A stretch of DNA of 64,000 nucleotides from Alloalcanivorax marinus. Its GTDB lineage: Bacteria > Pseudomonadota > Gammaproteobacteria > Pseudomonadales > Alcanivoracaceae. The stretch covers positions 124,001-188,000 of the forward strand of contig NZ_JADDOL010000001.1 in assembly GCF_016906305.1 (NCBI RefSeq), in the 5' to 3' direction. The notes under the pieces were generated by a model. It made no database searches, had not been told where the DNA came from, and saw only the letters and a program-made list of their open reading frames with translations. This document shows, in pieces, positions 43,142 to 52,304 of this stretch (position 1 is the stretch's first letter; each line of letters starts with the position of its first letter). Made by a program: the position numbers and the translations under genes.

Positions 43142-43635
43142 CAGTGGTCGCCCTGGTCCCGGTGGATCTTTTGCAGTGCCGCGGTCAGGCCAAGCGGGTT
43201 CAGGGCCTCCAGATCCAGCGCCACCACCTCCTCCAGGCGCGCCCGCAGCCGCGCATAGGTGTCCTCGAACACCGCCTGGATGTGTGCCTCATCGCCCTGG
43301 GCGGCGGCCGGGTCCGGGATCCCCCAGTGCACCTTGGCGGACTCGGACAGCCACACCGGGCAGGCTTCGCCGGCGGCGGCGTCGCACACCGTGATGACCA
43401 CGTCGAACCACTGGTCGCCCAGGTCGTCCATGGATTTGGAGGTGGGCTCGCCCACCGGCACCCCGTGGCGCTCCAGTACCGCCAGCGCCCGAGCGTTGAC
43501 CTGGCCGGAGGGATGGCTGCCGGCGCTGCGGGCCAACAGACGGCCCTCGCCCAGGTGGTTGGCCAGCGCCTCGCCGAGGATCGAGCGGCAGGAATTGGCG
43601 GTGCAAAGAAACAGCAATTTCAGCGGCGTTTTCAT
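43141..43635 (-). CDS. arsC: Arsenate reductase ArsC, LMW-phosphatase (thioredoxin-linked) type
   Basis: A 164-residue enzyme reducing arsenate to arsenite. The CX5R phosphate loop is Cys11-TANSC-Arg17, and the two further Cys (Cys84 in [10 protein letters not shown] and Cys92 in ACPVW) form the relay seen in thioredoxin-coupled enzymes. The C-terminal tail after residue 120 is a helical extension. GGAGAAACGATC precedes the ATG at 43635. Second gene of arsR-arsC-ACR3. Confidence 0.95.
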   Translation of the reverse strand: MKTPLKLLFLCTANSCRSILGEALANHLGEGRLLARSAGSHPSGQVNARALAVLERHGVPVGEPTSKSMDDLGDQWFDVVITVCDAAAGEACPVWLSESAKVHWGIPDPAAAQGDEAHIQAVFEDTYARLRARLEEVVALDLEALNPLGLTAALQKIHRDQGDH

Positions 43636-43664
43636 GATCGTTTCTCCAGGGAACCGGGGTCGGT

Positions 43665-44006
43665 TCAACAGCAATGCCCTTGCAGCGGTCGCAGGCCCAG
43701 CTGGCGCCGCCCTTCCACCACCATGCTCTCAATGACAGTGAGCGCCCACTCCGGAAGGGCGCCATTGATCCGGTAGTACATCCAGGTGCCCTGGCGCCGG
43801 GCCACCACCAGGCCGCACTGACGGAGCTGGGCCAGGTGGCGTGAGATGGTGGACTGGGGCGCGTCCAGGGCCGCCACCAGATCGCACACACACACTTCCC
43901 GATCCGTACCCATCAGGCACACCAGGCCGAGCCGCAGCTCATCGCCCAGGCACTTGCACAGGCTGGCAACGGACACTTCGACGGGGGCGGTCTGGACGGC
44001 GTGCAT
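43665..44006 (-). CDS. arsR: ArsR family arsenic-responsive repressor
   Basis: A 113-residue winged-helix repressor. The As(III)-binding Cys39-Val-Cys41 (REVCVCDLV) precedes the recognition helix STISRHLAQLRQCGLV, and the C-terminus has HCC. In ArsR the Cys-Val-Cys plus a third Cys bind arsenite and release the operator. First gene of the ars operon. A candidate operator lies at 44045-44068. Confidence 0.95.
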   Translation of the reverse strand: MHAVQTAPVEVSVASLCKCLGDELRLGLVCLMGTDREVCVCDLVAALDAPQSTISRHLAQLRQCGLVVARRQGTWMYYRINGALPEWALTVIESMVVEGRRQLGLRPLQGHCC

Positions 44007-44044
44007 GGCGGGTTCCTCGTGATCGGCCGGGGCCTGTCTTGTAA

Positions 44045-44068
44045 ATTCGTATATCCGGATTAACGAAT
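44045..44068 (-). promoter_or_regulatory. Candidate ArsR operator
   Basis: ATTCGT (44045-44050) and ACGAAT (44063-44068) form a 6-12-6 dyad with AT-rich flanks (GTATAT, GAATATATT), 39-62 bases upstream of arsR. This is the usual position and composition for ArsR/SmtB sites. Confidence 0.6.
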
Positions 44069-44077
44069 ATATTAAAC

Positions 44078-44105
44078 CAAAAAAGACCCGGCGCAAGGCC
44101 GGGTC
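44078..44105 (-). terminator. Terminator of the pst-phoU operon
   Basis: GACCCGGC (44085-44092) and GCCGGGTC (44098-44105) form a stem next to an A-run at 44079-44084, which on the minus strand is the T-tail. It ends the transcript that comes from phoU. Confidence 0.85.
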
Positions 44106-44150
44106 CGTGAAGGTTTTATGGCAGAAAACCGGGTTCAGGGTACGGATCCC

Positions 44151-44867
44151 TCAGGGTTTTTTCACCTCTTTCTCCATCTGATCAATGGAGATGTGCCGCA
44201 CGTCGGTGCCCTTGACCAGGAAGATCACCTGCTCGCCGATGTTGCGGGCGTGGTCGCCGATGCGTTCCAGGGCGCGCAGGGACCAGATGATATTGAGCAC
44301 CCGGGAAATGGCCCGCGGATCCTCCATCATGAAGGTCACCAGGGCGCGCATGGCGGAGCGGTACTCCATGTCCACCTCGGTGTCCTCGGCGGCCACTTCC
44401 ACCGCCTTGTCGGCGTCGAAGCGGGCAAAAGCGTCCAGGGTGTCGCGCAGCATGTTGCGCACGTGGTTGCCGATGTGGCGCACTTCCACGTAGCCGCGCG
44501 GGGACTCGCCTTCCTCGGCCAGCTGAAGGGCCATGGCGGCGATCTTGGCGGACTCGTCGCCGATCCGCTCCAGGTCGGACACCGCCTTGGACACGGCGAT
44601 GATCAGGCGCAGGTCGGAGGCCGCCGGATGGCGCAGGGCCAGCACCCGGGCGCATTCCTCGTCGATCTGGATTTCCTGCTGGTCGACCTTTTCCTCGGTC
44701 TGCAGCACCTTCTCGGCCAGGCCGGAATCGGCGCGCAGCAGAGCTTCCAGGGCGTCGACCACCTGCTTCTCCACCAGGCCACCCATCTCCATCAGGTGGT
44801 TGCGAATCGACTCCAGCGCTTCGTTGAACTGCGAGGAGCTGTGCTGACCAAAATGCATGCGATCCAT
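44151..44867 (-). CDS. phoU: Phosphate transport system regulator PhoU
   Basis: A 238-residue all-helical protein with two three-helix PhoU domains. Diagnostic sequences are MGGLVEKQVVDALEAL, RHPAASDLRLIIAVSKAVSDLERIGDESAKIA in the first half, and the matching RVLNIIWSLRALERIGDHARNIGEQV in the second. It connects Pst transporter activity to PhoR and prevents runaway phosphate uptake. AAGGAG precedes the ATG. Last gene of pstSCAB-phoU, 26 bases after pstB. Confidence 0.97.
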   Translation of the reverse strand: MDRMHFGQHSSSQFNEALESIRNHLMEMGGLVEKQVVDALEALLRADSGLAEKVLQTEEKVDQQEIQIDEECARVLALRHPAASDLRLIIAVSKAVSDLERIGDESAKIAAMALQLAEEGESPRGYVEVRHIGNHVRNMLRDTLDAFARFDADKAVEVAAEDTEVDMEYRSAMRALVTFMMEDPRAISRVLNIIWSLRALERIGDHARNIGEQVIFLVKGTDVRHISIDQMEKEVKKP

Positions 44868-44893
44868 GTTTTGTTCTCCTTGGACCTCTGGCC

Positions 44894-45721
44894 TTAGCCG
44901 AAGCGGCCGGTGATGTAGGCTTCGGTGAGTTCGTTTTCCGGTTTGGTGAACACCGTCTCGGTGTCGTTCACCTCGACCAGTTCGCCCAGATGGAAGTAGG
45001 CGGTGCGATGGGACACCCGCGCCGCCTGCTGCATGGAGTGGGTGACGATGACGATGGTGTAGGACTCGGTGAGCTCATCGATCAGCTCCTCGATCTTGGC
45101 GGTGGCGATGGGGTCCAGCGCCGAGCAGGGCTCGTCCATCAGAATCACTTCCGGGCTCACGGCGATGGCCCGGGCGATGCACAGCCGCTGTTGCTGGCCG
45201 CCGGACAGGCCGGTGCCCGGCTTGTCGAGACGGTCCTTCACCTCGTCCCACAGACCGGCCTTGCGCAGGCTGGTCTCGACGATCTCGTCCAGGTCGTATT
45301 TGCGCTTGGCCAGACCGTGCAGGCGCGGGCCATAGGCGATGTTGTCGTAGATCGACTTCGGGAACGGGTTGGGCTTCTGGAACACCATGCCCACCTTGGC
45401 GCGCAGCAGCACCACGTCCAGGGACGGGTCGTAGATGTCCTCGCCGTCCAGGGTCACGGTGCCTTCCAGGCGGCTGCCCTCGATGGTGTCGTTCATGCGG
45501 TTCAGCGCGCGCAGGAAGGTGGACTTGCCACACCCGGACGGGCCGATGAACGAGATCACCTCGTTTTCCATGATGTCCAGATCAATGCCCTTGATGGCCT
45601 GGGTGTCGCCGTAATAAATCTTCACGTCCCTGGCACTGATCTTGACGGTTTGCGACGCCGGCGACTGGGATTGCCGGTCGTCCTTGCGCTGGACCATCAC
45701 TTCCGGATCAACCATCTTCAT
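44894..45721 (-). CDS. pstB: Phosphate ABC transporter ATPase PstB
   Basis: A 275-residue ABC ATPase: [17 protein letters not shown], Walker [11 protein letters not shown]-loop [24 protein letters not shown] (a PstB hallmark), signature LSGGQQQRL, Walker [18 protein letters not shown]-loop [10 protein letters not shown]. The ATG at 45721 follows AAGGTGG and starts two bases after the pstA stop; the frame is open upstream through pstA but has no ribosome site. Confidence 0.97.
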   Translation of the reverse strand: MKMVDPEVMVQRKDDRQSQSPASQTVKISARDVKIYYGDTQAIKGIDLDIMENEVISFIGPSGCGKSTFLRALNRMNDTIEGSRLEGTVTLDGEDIYDPSLDVVLLRAKVGMVFQKPNPFPKSIYDNIAYGPRLHGLAKRKYDLDEIVETSLRKAGLWDEVKDRLDKPGTGLSGGQQQRLCIARAIAVSPEVILMDEPCSALDPIATAKIEELIDELTESYTIVIVTHSMQQAARVSHRTAYFHLGELVEVNDTETVFTKPENELTEAYITGRFG

Positions 45722-45723
45722 TG

Positions 45724-47088
45724 TCACCACCTTCTCTCGAATTTCTTGCGCAGCCAAATGGCGAATGCATTGAGGCTGATCATCATCAACAGCAGGACGA
45801 TGATCGCCGCCGAGGTGCGCGCTTCGAAGAAGTTGCGCATCTCATTCCCCTGCCAGAGATAGATCTGGACTGGCAGGGCCGTGGATTGTTCAAACGGCGT
45901 GGTCGGAATGTTGGCCACGAAGGCGTTCATGCCGATCAAAAGCAGGGGCGCCGTTTCCCCCAGCGCCTGGGCCACGCCGATGATGGCCCCGGTCAGGATG
46001 CCCGGAATCGCCAGCGGCAGCACCTGCTGGAACACCGTCTGCACCCGCGAGGCGCCCAGCGCCAGCGCCGCCTGACGGATCGAGGGCGGCACCGCCTTGA
46101 GCGCGGAGCGGGTGGTGATGATCACCGTGGGCAGGGTCATCAGGCTGAGCACCAGACCGCCCACCAATGGGGCGGACAGCGGCAGCCGGAACCAGTTGAT
46201 GAAGATCGAGGCGCCCAGCAGACCGAACACGATGGACGGCACCGCCGCCAGATTGTTGATGTTCACCTCGATCAGATCGACCAGTTTGTTCTTGGGCGCG
46301 AACTCCTCCAGGTAAATGGCGCTGGCCACGCCCACCGGCACCGCCAGCACGATCACCACCAGCATCATGAACAGCGAGCCCATGAAGGCGCCGGCCAGAC
46401 CGGCGGACGCCGGCGAGCTGCGCGAGTCCGAATTGGTGAACAGCGTGGTGCTGAAGGTGACGTTGAGCAGGCCGTCCTCGTGCAGTTCATCGGCGATGCG
46501 GCGCACCTCCGGGCTGAGCTGCAGCCGCGCATCCGGCAGACTGCGGTCGATATTGCCGCGAATCCAGACGTCCACTTCCGCGTCGGCGAGCAAGGTGACC
46601 TCGCGGCTCTGGCCGATCAGCGACGGGTTCTCCGCCACCATATCGCGCAGCCGGTACTTGGCGCCGCTGGTGAACAGCTTGCGCAGCTGCCGGCGGTGTT
46701 CCTCCAGCGCCGGCTTCTCGGCGATCAGCGCGTCCTCGAGAATGGTGTTCCAGCTCGCCATGGTGAGCTGGAAATTCCAGGCGTTGAGGCGCTGCTGGAA
46801 GTCCCGGGGCGACTCCTCCGGTTTCTGCTGCGGCGGCGGCCCCATGTCCAGCACCGCCGGATCGAAGCGCACGTCCAGGGTCAGGGTGGATTGCCAGAAG
46901 GCCGGCAGGCCGCGGGAGAAGATGCTCACGAACAGCACCGCCACGAACGCCAGCCCCAGCATCACCGCGGTGAGGCCGAAGCGGCGGAAGCGTTTTTCCC
47001 TGGCATGGCGGCGGCGCAGGCTCTGCTCCACCTGACTCTGGATCCGCGCACGCGGGTCGACACCGGACTCCATCGTACTGTTGGCCAT
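45724..47088 (-). CDS. pstA: Phosphate ABC transporter permease PstA (long form)
   Basis: A 454-residue permease, about 150 residues longer than E. coli PstA. The N-terminal cytoplasmic helix and first membrane segment ([22 protein letters not shown]) are followed by a large periplasmic-type loop (about 60-240) before the ABC permease domain ([25 protein letters not shown]..., EAA loop [25 protein letters not shown]). The long form occurs in Pseudomonas and other marine gammaproteobacteria. The start overlaps pstC's stop by one base. Confidence 0.95.
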   Translation of the reverse strand: MANSTMESGVDPRARIQSQVEQSLRRRHAREKRFRRFGLTAVMLGLAFVAVLFVSIFSRGLPAFWQSTLTLDVRFDPAVLDMGPPPQQKPEESPRDFQQRLNAWNFQLTMASWNTILEDALIAEKPALEEHRRQLRKLFTSGAKYRLRDMVAENPSLIGQSREVTLLADAEVDVWIRGNIDRSLPDARLQLSPEVRRIADELHEDGLLNVTFSTTLFTNSDSRSSPASAGLAGAFMGSLFMMLVVIVLAVPVGVASAIYLEEFAPKNKLVDLIEVNINNLAAVPSIVFGLLGASIFINWFRLPLSAPLVGGLVLSLMTLPTVIITTRSALKAVPPSIRQAALALGASRVQTVFQQVLPLAIPGILTGAIIGVAQALGETAPLLLIGMNAFVANIPTTPFEQSTALPVQIYLWQGNEMRNFFEARTSAAIIVLLLMMISLNAFAIWLRKKFERRW

Positions 47089-48464
47089 CAGTCGTATTGC
47101 TCCCGGTATTTGCGGACGATGTACAGGGCCACCACGTTCAGGCCCAGGGTGATCACGAACAGGGTCAGACCCAGCGCGAACGCCACCAGGGACTGCGGGC
47201 TAGCGAAGTCGGTGTCACCAGTCAGCTGGTTGACGATGGTCACCGTCACCGTGGACACCGCCTCGAACGGATTGGCGTGCAGCACCGGGCTGTTGCCGGC
47301 GGCCAGCACCACGATCATGGTTTCGCCGATGGCGCGGCTGGCGGCCAGCAGGAAGGCGCCGACGATGCCCGGCAGCGCCGCCGGCAGCACCACCTGACGA
47401 ATGGTCTCCGACTTGGTGGCGCCCATGCCCAACGAGCCGTCGCGCAGGGATTGCGGCACCTGGGAGATGATGTCGTCGGACAGCGACGACACGAACGGGA
47501 TGATCATCACGCCCATCACGAAACCGGCGGTAAGGGCGCTGGTGGAACGAATCTGGATGCCGACCAGGTCACCCAGATTGGAGAAAAACGGGCCCACCAC
47601 CATCAGCGCGAACACGCCGTAGACGATGGTCGGGATGCCGGCGAGCACTTCGATCACCGGCTTGGCGAAGGAGCGCAGCCAGGAGGGCGCGTACTCCGAC
47701 ATGTAAATGGCGGTCATCAACCCCACCGGCACCGCCACCAGCAATGCGATGATGCTGATCATCAGCGTGCCCCAGAGCAGCGGCAGTAGACCGAAATCGC
47801 CGTAGCTGCTGTGGCCGGTACTGCTGAAACGCGGGTTCCAGTTCAGACCGAAGAAGAAGTCCAGCGGATTGACGAACGAAAAGAAGCGCATCGCTTCCCC
47901 GAACATGGAGAACACGATGCCCACGGTGGTGAGGATCGCCACGCCGGAACACAGCAACAGACCGGCGTTGACCACCTTCTCCACATGATTGCGTGCCCGC
48001 AGTTGCGGGCGGATACGACCCCGGGCGATGAACAGCCCGGCCAGGGCCAGGGACGCCATCACCGCGATCTTGGCCAGCTCGCCGATGTCGCGCAGCCGCG
48101 CCAGCGTTTCCGCCGCCGCCACTTCATAGGGCGCCGGCTCCCCGGAGACGCCGTAGCCACTGGCGATGTCGCCGAGCCGCTGCATCAGATTGCCGACCTG
48201 CTGGGAGGACAGGTTGGACATTTCCGGCGGCAGTTGCGAGAACACCACGGAGCGGATCACCGCGGGTTCCAGCAGGGTCCAGAGCACGAACACCAGTAAC
48301 GCCGGCAGACCGCACCACAGCGCCACCAGCCAGCCGTAGTAGCCGGGCCGGGAGTTCATGCGCCCGGTGGTGTTGCTGGCGACCGCGCGGCTCCGCGTGA
48401 GACCCAGTTGATAGGCCACGCCCATCAGGATCAGGAGCAGAACGATCAGCGTCATGTTGTCCAT
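47088..48464 (-). CDS. pstC: Phosphate ABC transporter permease PstC (long form)
   Basis: A 458-residue permease with a long N-terminal region (two helices around LIVLLLILMGVAYQLGL and YYGWLVALWCGLPALLVFVLW, then a loop) before the membrane domain LWGTLMISIIALLVAVPVGLMTAIYMSEYAP and EAA loop GATKSETIRQVVLPAALPGIVGA. It pairs with PstA to form the phosphate channel. GGAGTCACG precedes the ATG. It lies 83 bases downstream of pstS. Confidence 0.95.
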   Translation of the reverse strand: MDNMTLIVLLLILMGVAYQLGLTRSRAVASNTTGRMNSRPGYYGWLVALWCGLPALLVFVLWTLLEPAVIRSVVFSQLPPEMSNLSSQQVGNLMQRLGDIASGYGVSGEPAPYEVAAAETLARLRDIGELAKIAVMASLALAGLFIARGRIRPQLRARNHVEKVVNAGLLLCSGVAILTTVGIVFSMFGEAMRFFSFVNPLDFFFGLNWNPRFSSTGHSSYGDFGLLPLLWGTLMISIIALLVAVPVGLMTAIYMSEYAPSWLRSFAKPVIEVLAGIPTIVYGVFALMVVGPFFSNLGDLVGIQIRSTSALTAGFVMGVMIIPFVSSLSDDIISQVPQSLRDGSLGMGATKSETIRQVVLPAALPGIVGAFLLAASRAIGETMIVVLAAGNSPVLHANPFEAVSTVTVTIVNQLTGDTDFASPQSLVAFALGLTLFVITLGLNVVALYIVRKYREQYD

Positions 48465-48547
48465 CGTGACTCCACTTGACCGTATTTAAACAACGACCCC
48501 CGAAGGCGTACCACCGACGGGGGCCGTGATTGGCATGGCTGCCTATC

Positions 48548-49546
48548 TTACTTGCTGACGACCTTGCGGTCTTTGAAATCAGCGATCGCCTGCTCACGCT
48601 CTTTGTCGTTCAGCGGGATCAGACCGATCTCTTCCAGCTGGCTGCCGAAGCCGGACACATCTTCGCTCAGGAAGTACTGCACGTACTCCTCGATGCCCGG
48701 GATGGAACCGATGTGCTCGCCCTTCACGTAGAAGAACAGCGGGCGGGACACCGGGTATTCGCCGGAGCCGATGGTTTCCAGGGTCGGGGTGATGCCGTTG
48801 ATGGTGGCCACTTTCAGGCGGTCACGGTTCTGCTCGTAGAAGCCCAGACCGAACACACCCACCGCGTCGGCTTGCGCCTGCAGGCGGGCCAGGGTTTCGG
48901 TGTAGTCACCGGAGATCTCGATGACGCGGCCGTCCTGACGGAACTTCAGGCAGTCTTCCTCGTTTTTCGCCTTGCAGCCGTCCAATACCACTTTCTCTTC
49001 GAACACTTCACGAGTGCCGTGGTTGGAGGCCGGGATCACCAGCACGATTTCCTGGTCCGGCAGGGACTTATCGATCTGGGACCACTTGGTGTAGGGGTTG
49101 GCCACCATTTTGCCGTCTTTCGGTACCTGGGCGGCGATCGCCTTGTACACGTGCTCCGGCTTCAGCTTGAAGGTGCCCTTGCTGGCGTTGGAGGCGAACA
49201 CAATGCCGTCGTAGCCGAAGCGCACTTCCAGGATTTCCTTCACGCCGGCCTTGCCGCAGCTTTCGATCTCGCTGGACTTGATGGCGCGGGAAGCGTTGGC
49301 GATGTCGATGGTGTTCTCACCGACGCCCTGGCAGAACTGACGCAGGCCGCCGCTGGAGCCGCCGGAGCCGACCACCGGGGTGTTGAACGGGAAGGCATTG
49401 CCGAACTGCTCGGCCACGATGCTGGCGTAGGGCAGCACGGTGGAAGAGCCGGCGATCTGAATGGTGTCACGGGCCATGGCCGGCGCCGCGGCGGCGGTCA
49501 TGGAAACGGCGGCGAAGGCCAAACCAAGAGCTTTCTTGAAACGCAT
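48548..49546 (-). CDS. pstS: Phosphate-binding protein PstS
   Basis: A 332-residue periplasmic phosphate receptor with a signal peptide (MRFKKALGLAFAAVSMTAAAAPAMA). The phosphate-binding loops are IQIAGSSTVLPY and VGSGGSSGGLRQF, and ANASRAIKSSE is also conserved. It captures phosphate for PstCAB. The ATG at 49546 follows GAGGATT. The promoter with a Pho box lies about 200 bases upstream, leaving a long 5' leader. First gene of the pst operon. Confidence 0.96.
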   Translation of the reverse strand: MRFKKALGLAFAAVSMTAAAAPAMARDTIQIAGSSTVLPYASIVAEQFGNAFPFNTPVVGSGGSSGGLRQFCQGVGENTIDIANASRAIKSSEIESCGKAGVKEILEVRFGYDGIVFASNASKGTFKLKPEHVYKAIAAQVPKDGKMVANPYTKWSQIDKSLPDQEIVLVIPASNHGTREVFEEKVVLDGCKAKNEEDCLKFRQDGRVIEISGDYTETLARLQAQADAVGVFGLGFYEQNRDRLKVATINGITPTLETIGSGEYPVSRPLFFYVKGEHIGSIPGIEEYVQYFLSEDVSGFGSQLEEIGLIPLNDKEREQAIADFKDRKVVSK

Positions 49547-49746
49547 TGTTGAATCCTCATCTGCATCTGCGAATGGAGCGACATCGCCTTCGATGCCGCC
49601 CTTGCCCGGGCTCGCTGATCCGGATCCCCCGACGGTGCCCGGGCCAGGGGAGGTCGATTGTGGGCAAGGACCATTGCAACAATGTGACACGGTGGAACTG
49701 TGACACGGTTCGCGACGGCCGCCGCCCGGTTTTCCAGTCGCGGGGC
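49547..49746. other. Long leader of pstS with a 16-base direct repeat
   Basis: About 190 bases of untranslated leader between the -10 and the pstS start. It contains TGTGACACGG twice (49683-49692 and 49699-49708, period 16). On the minus strand the copies read as TGTCACA half-sites. No small gene was recognised. Confidence 0.5.
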
Positions 49747-49780
49747 AGTATGAAACCGCTAAATGACACTAAGATGACAA
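49747..49780 (-). promoter_or_regulatory. Pho box and -10 of the pst operon
   Basis: On the minus strand TTGTCAT-CTTA-GTGTCAT (49780-49763) is followed after exactly 10 bases by CATACT (49752-49747). Same architecture as the phoB promoter in this window. Confidence 0.9.
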
Positions 49781-49919
49781 ATCCGCCCCGGGCCGCCTCC
49801 CCGGCGTCGCCAGGGCACGAAAAAGTGATACAAAAAGGCTGCGCAACCCGCGTGTTTGCTGACCTGAAGGCCCATCATCCGTATAATTCGCGCCGGACCC
49901 GGGATCCGGCGAGGCAAAT

Positions 49920-50483
49920 TTGATTTCACGACAACAACAGGCGCTGATGCGCTGGCAGCGGCGGCTCACCGCCTTTACCTGCGGAGTGGGCCACTGCTGC
50001 GCCTGGTTCGCCATCGCCATGGTGCTGCTGATGGTGCTGGTGGTGGTGCTGCGCTACGGCTTCGGCATCGGCAATATCGCCCTCCAGGAGAGCATCACCT
50101 ATCTGCACGGGGCGCTGTTCATGCTCGGCGCCGCCTATACCCTGGCCCTGGACGAACACGTCCGCGTCGACGTCTTCTACCAGCACTTCAGCCCCCGCCG
50201 TAAGGCGCTGGTCAATCTGCTCGGTACCCTGTTGCTGCTGCTGCCGCTGTGCGTCGCCATCTTCACGCTGTGCCTTCATTACGTACTGAACAGCTGGGCC
50301 GGCCTGGAGGCCTCCGACAACGGCGGCCTGCCGCTGGTGTTCGTGCTCAAGAGCCTGCTGCTGGCGCTGCCGGCGCTGCTCACCCTGCAGGCGGTGGCGG
50401 AGCTGATCCACGCCGGTCTGACCCTGGCCGGCACCGACGCTCCGGAGCCGGTGCAGCACGATGAGGGGGACGCATGGAGCTGA
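49920..50483 (+). CDS. TRAP transporter small permease (DctQ-like)
   Basis: A 187-residue membrane protein with four hydrophobic helices (FAIAMVLLMVLVVVLRYGFG first) and the family motif RVDVFYQHFSPRRKALVNLLG. It is the small integral subunit of a tripartite ATP-independent transporter. The start is TTG at 49920 with a GAGG upstream; ATG 49947 is possible. Its end overlaps dctM by 10 bases. The matching binding protein gene is 1.8 kb downstream on the other strand. Confidence 0.88.
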   Translation: MISRQQQALMRWQRRLTAFTCGVGHCCAWFAIAMVLLMVLVVVLRYGFGIGNIALQESITYLHGALFMLGAAYTLALDEHVRVDVFYQHFSPRRKALVNLLGTLLLLLPLCVAIFTLCLHYVLNSWAGLEASDNGGLPLVFVLKSLLLALPALLTLQAVAELIHAGLTLAGTDAPEPVQHDEGDAWS

Positions 50484-51850
50484 TTCCCCTGCTGATGTTC
50501 CTGGCGGTGGGCGTGGTGCTGTTGAGCGGCTACCCGGTGGCGTTCTGCCTGGGGGGCGTGGCGCTGATGTTCGGCCTCGGCGGCCTGCTCACCGGCGCCG
50601 TGGAGATGTCGGAGCTGACCTTTCTGCCCGGGCGCCTGTTCGGCATCATCGAAAACACCAGCCTGATGGCGGTGCCGCTGTTCGTGTTCATGGGCGTGAT
50701 GCTGGAGAAATCGCGGGTGGCGGAGCGCCTGCTGGCCAGCATGGGCCGCCTGCTGGCGGTGTTCCCCGGCGGCCTGGGCCTGGCCATCGTGCTGGTGGGG
50801 GCGCTGCTGGCCGCCAGCACCGGCATCGTCGGCGCCACCGTGGTGACCATGGGCCTGCTGTCGCTGCCCACCATGCTGCGCCACGGCTACGACCCGCGGC
50901 TGGCCACCGGCCTGATCTGCGCCACCGGCACCCTGGGCCAGATCATTCCGCCGTCCATCGCCCTGGTACTACTGGGTGACGTGCTCTCCACCGCCTATCA
51001 GGAGGCGCAGCTGGCCCAGGGCCGCTGGGCCCTGGAGACCGTGTCGGTGGGCGATCTGTTCGTCGGCGCCCTGGTGCCCGGCCTGGTGCTGGTGGCCATG
51101 TATCTGCTCTACGTGCTGGTGATCTCCAAGCTGCGCCCGGAGATGGCGCCGGCCATGCGCGCGGAAGATGCCCGGGTGGACGGCGTGGAGGAAACCTCCC
51201 TGCTGCGCGGCCTGCTGGCGCCGCTGCTGCTGATCGCGGCGGTGATGGGGTCGATTCTGGCCGGTTTCGCCACCCCCACCGAAGCCGCCGGCGTGGGCGC
51301 CTTCGGCTCGCTGCTGCTGGCCGCCCTCAACCGCCACCTGGACCTGCACATCCTGCGCGAGACGGTGCGCGGCACCACCCGTGTCACCGCCATGGTGTTC
51401 ATGATCCTGATCGGCGCCAGCCTGTTCTCCCTGGTGTTCCGCGCCTACGGCGGCGACGAGACCGTGGCGCACCTGTTCGACGCCCTGCCCGGCGGCGCGG
51501 TCGGCGCCATGCTGGTGGTGATGCTGATCGTGTTCCTGCTGGGCTTTATTCTGGATTTCATGGAGATCACCTTCGTGGTGGTGCCCATCGTCGGGCCGGT
51601 GCTGCTGGCCATGGGCGTGGACCCGATCTGGCTGGGGGTGATGATCGCCCTCAACCTGCAGACCTCGTTCCTGACGCCGCCGTTCGGCTTTGCCCTGTTC
51701 TATCTGCGCGGCGTCACGCCGCCGGAAGTACGCACCGCGCATATCTACACAGGCGTGATACCCTTTATTCTGATTCAACTGACCATGCTCGGCATCCTGG
51801 CCCTGTTTCCCGACCTGGCCACCTGGTTGCCCGGGCTCCTTAATGGATAA
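50474..51850 (+). CDS. TRAP transporter large permease (DctM-like)
   Basis: A 458-residue membrane protein with about twelve helices: SGYPVAFCLGGVALMFGLGG, PLFVFMGVMLEKS, STGIVGATVVTMGLLSLPTML, ATGTLGQIIPPSIALVLLGDV and FLTPPFGFALFYLRG are DctM signatures. It moves an organic acid with Na+ when loaded by the binding protein. The pattern fits the mannitol/chloroaromatic subgroup, but the substrate is not decided. Overlaps dctQ; followed by a thioesterase gene after 21 bases. Confidence 0.93.
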   Translation: MELIPLLMFLAVGVVLLSGYPVAFCLGGVALMFGLGGLLTGAVEMSELTFLPGRLFGIIENTSLMAVPLFVFMGVMLEKSRVAERLLASMGRLLAVFPGGLGLAIVLVGALLAASTGIVGATVVTMGLLSLPTMLRHGYDPRLATGLICATGTLGQIIPPSIALVLLGDVLSTAYQEAQLAQGRWALETVSVGDLFVGALVPGLVLVAMYLLYVLVISKLRPEMAPAMRAEDARVDGVEETSLLRGLLAPLLLIAAVMGSILAGFATPTEAAGVGAFGSLLLAALNRHLDLHILRETVRGTTRVTAMVFMILIGASLFSLVFRAYGGDETVAHLFDALPGGAVGAMLVVMLIVFLLGFILDFMEITFVVVPIVGPVLLAMGVDPIWLGVMIALNLQTSFLTPPFGFALFYLRGVTPPEVRTAHIYTGVIPFILIQLTMLGILALFPDLATWLPGLLNG

Positions 51851-51871
51851 GGATTTTCGGATTCCAATAAC

Positions 51872-52261
51872 ATGACCAACGACGACACTCCCCGGCCGCA
51901 AGGCACCCTGGCACTGCAAACCATCGCCATGCCCGAGAACGCCAACTGGAACGGCGACATCTTCGGCGGCTGGCTGGTCTCGCAGATGGACCTGGCCGGC
52001 GCCGTCACCGCCCGGGCCCGGGCCCGCGGCCGGGTGGCCACGGTGGCGATTGATTCCATGGCGTTTCTGCGCCCGGTGCCGGTGGGCGCCGTGGTGAGCT
52101 GCTACACCCGCATGCAGGACATCGGCCGCAGTTCCATGCAGATTCTGGTGGAGGTCTGGATCGTGGAGGACAGCGGCGATCTGGCCAAGGTCACCGAGGG
52201 GCACTTCACCTTCGTGGCCATCGACGAGAACGGCCGCACCCGCTCGGTGCCGCGGGACTAG
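51872..52261 (+). CDS. YciA-like acyl-CoA thioesterase
   Basis: A 129-residue hotdog-fold thioesterase: NANWNGDIFGGWLVSQMDLAGAV contains the catalytic-type Asn/Asp pair and AIDSMAFLRPVPVGAVVSCY follows as in YciA. It hydrolyses acyl-CoAs, releasing CoA. It closely follows dctQM on the same strand and probably shares their transcript, which would suggest a role in handling CoA thioesters of the imported acid (inference). Confidence 0.92.
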   Translation: MTNDDTPRPQGTLALQTIAMPENANWNGDIFGGWLVSQMDLAGAVTARARARGRVATVAIDSMAFLRPVPVGAVVSCYTRMQDIGRSSMQILVEVWIVEDSGDLAKVTEGHFTFVAIDENGRTRSVPRD

Positions 52262-52304
52262 AAAGCCGGAGGCCGCGCCGGACGGCGCGGCCCCGGGGGG
52301 ACGG

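Noticed and set aside
44890-49550. Sigma54 or second internal promoter in the pst operon
   Set aside because: Gaps are too short (1-83 bases) and no GG-n10-GC element was seen.
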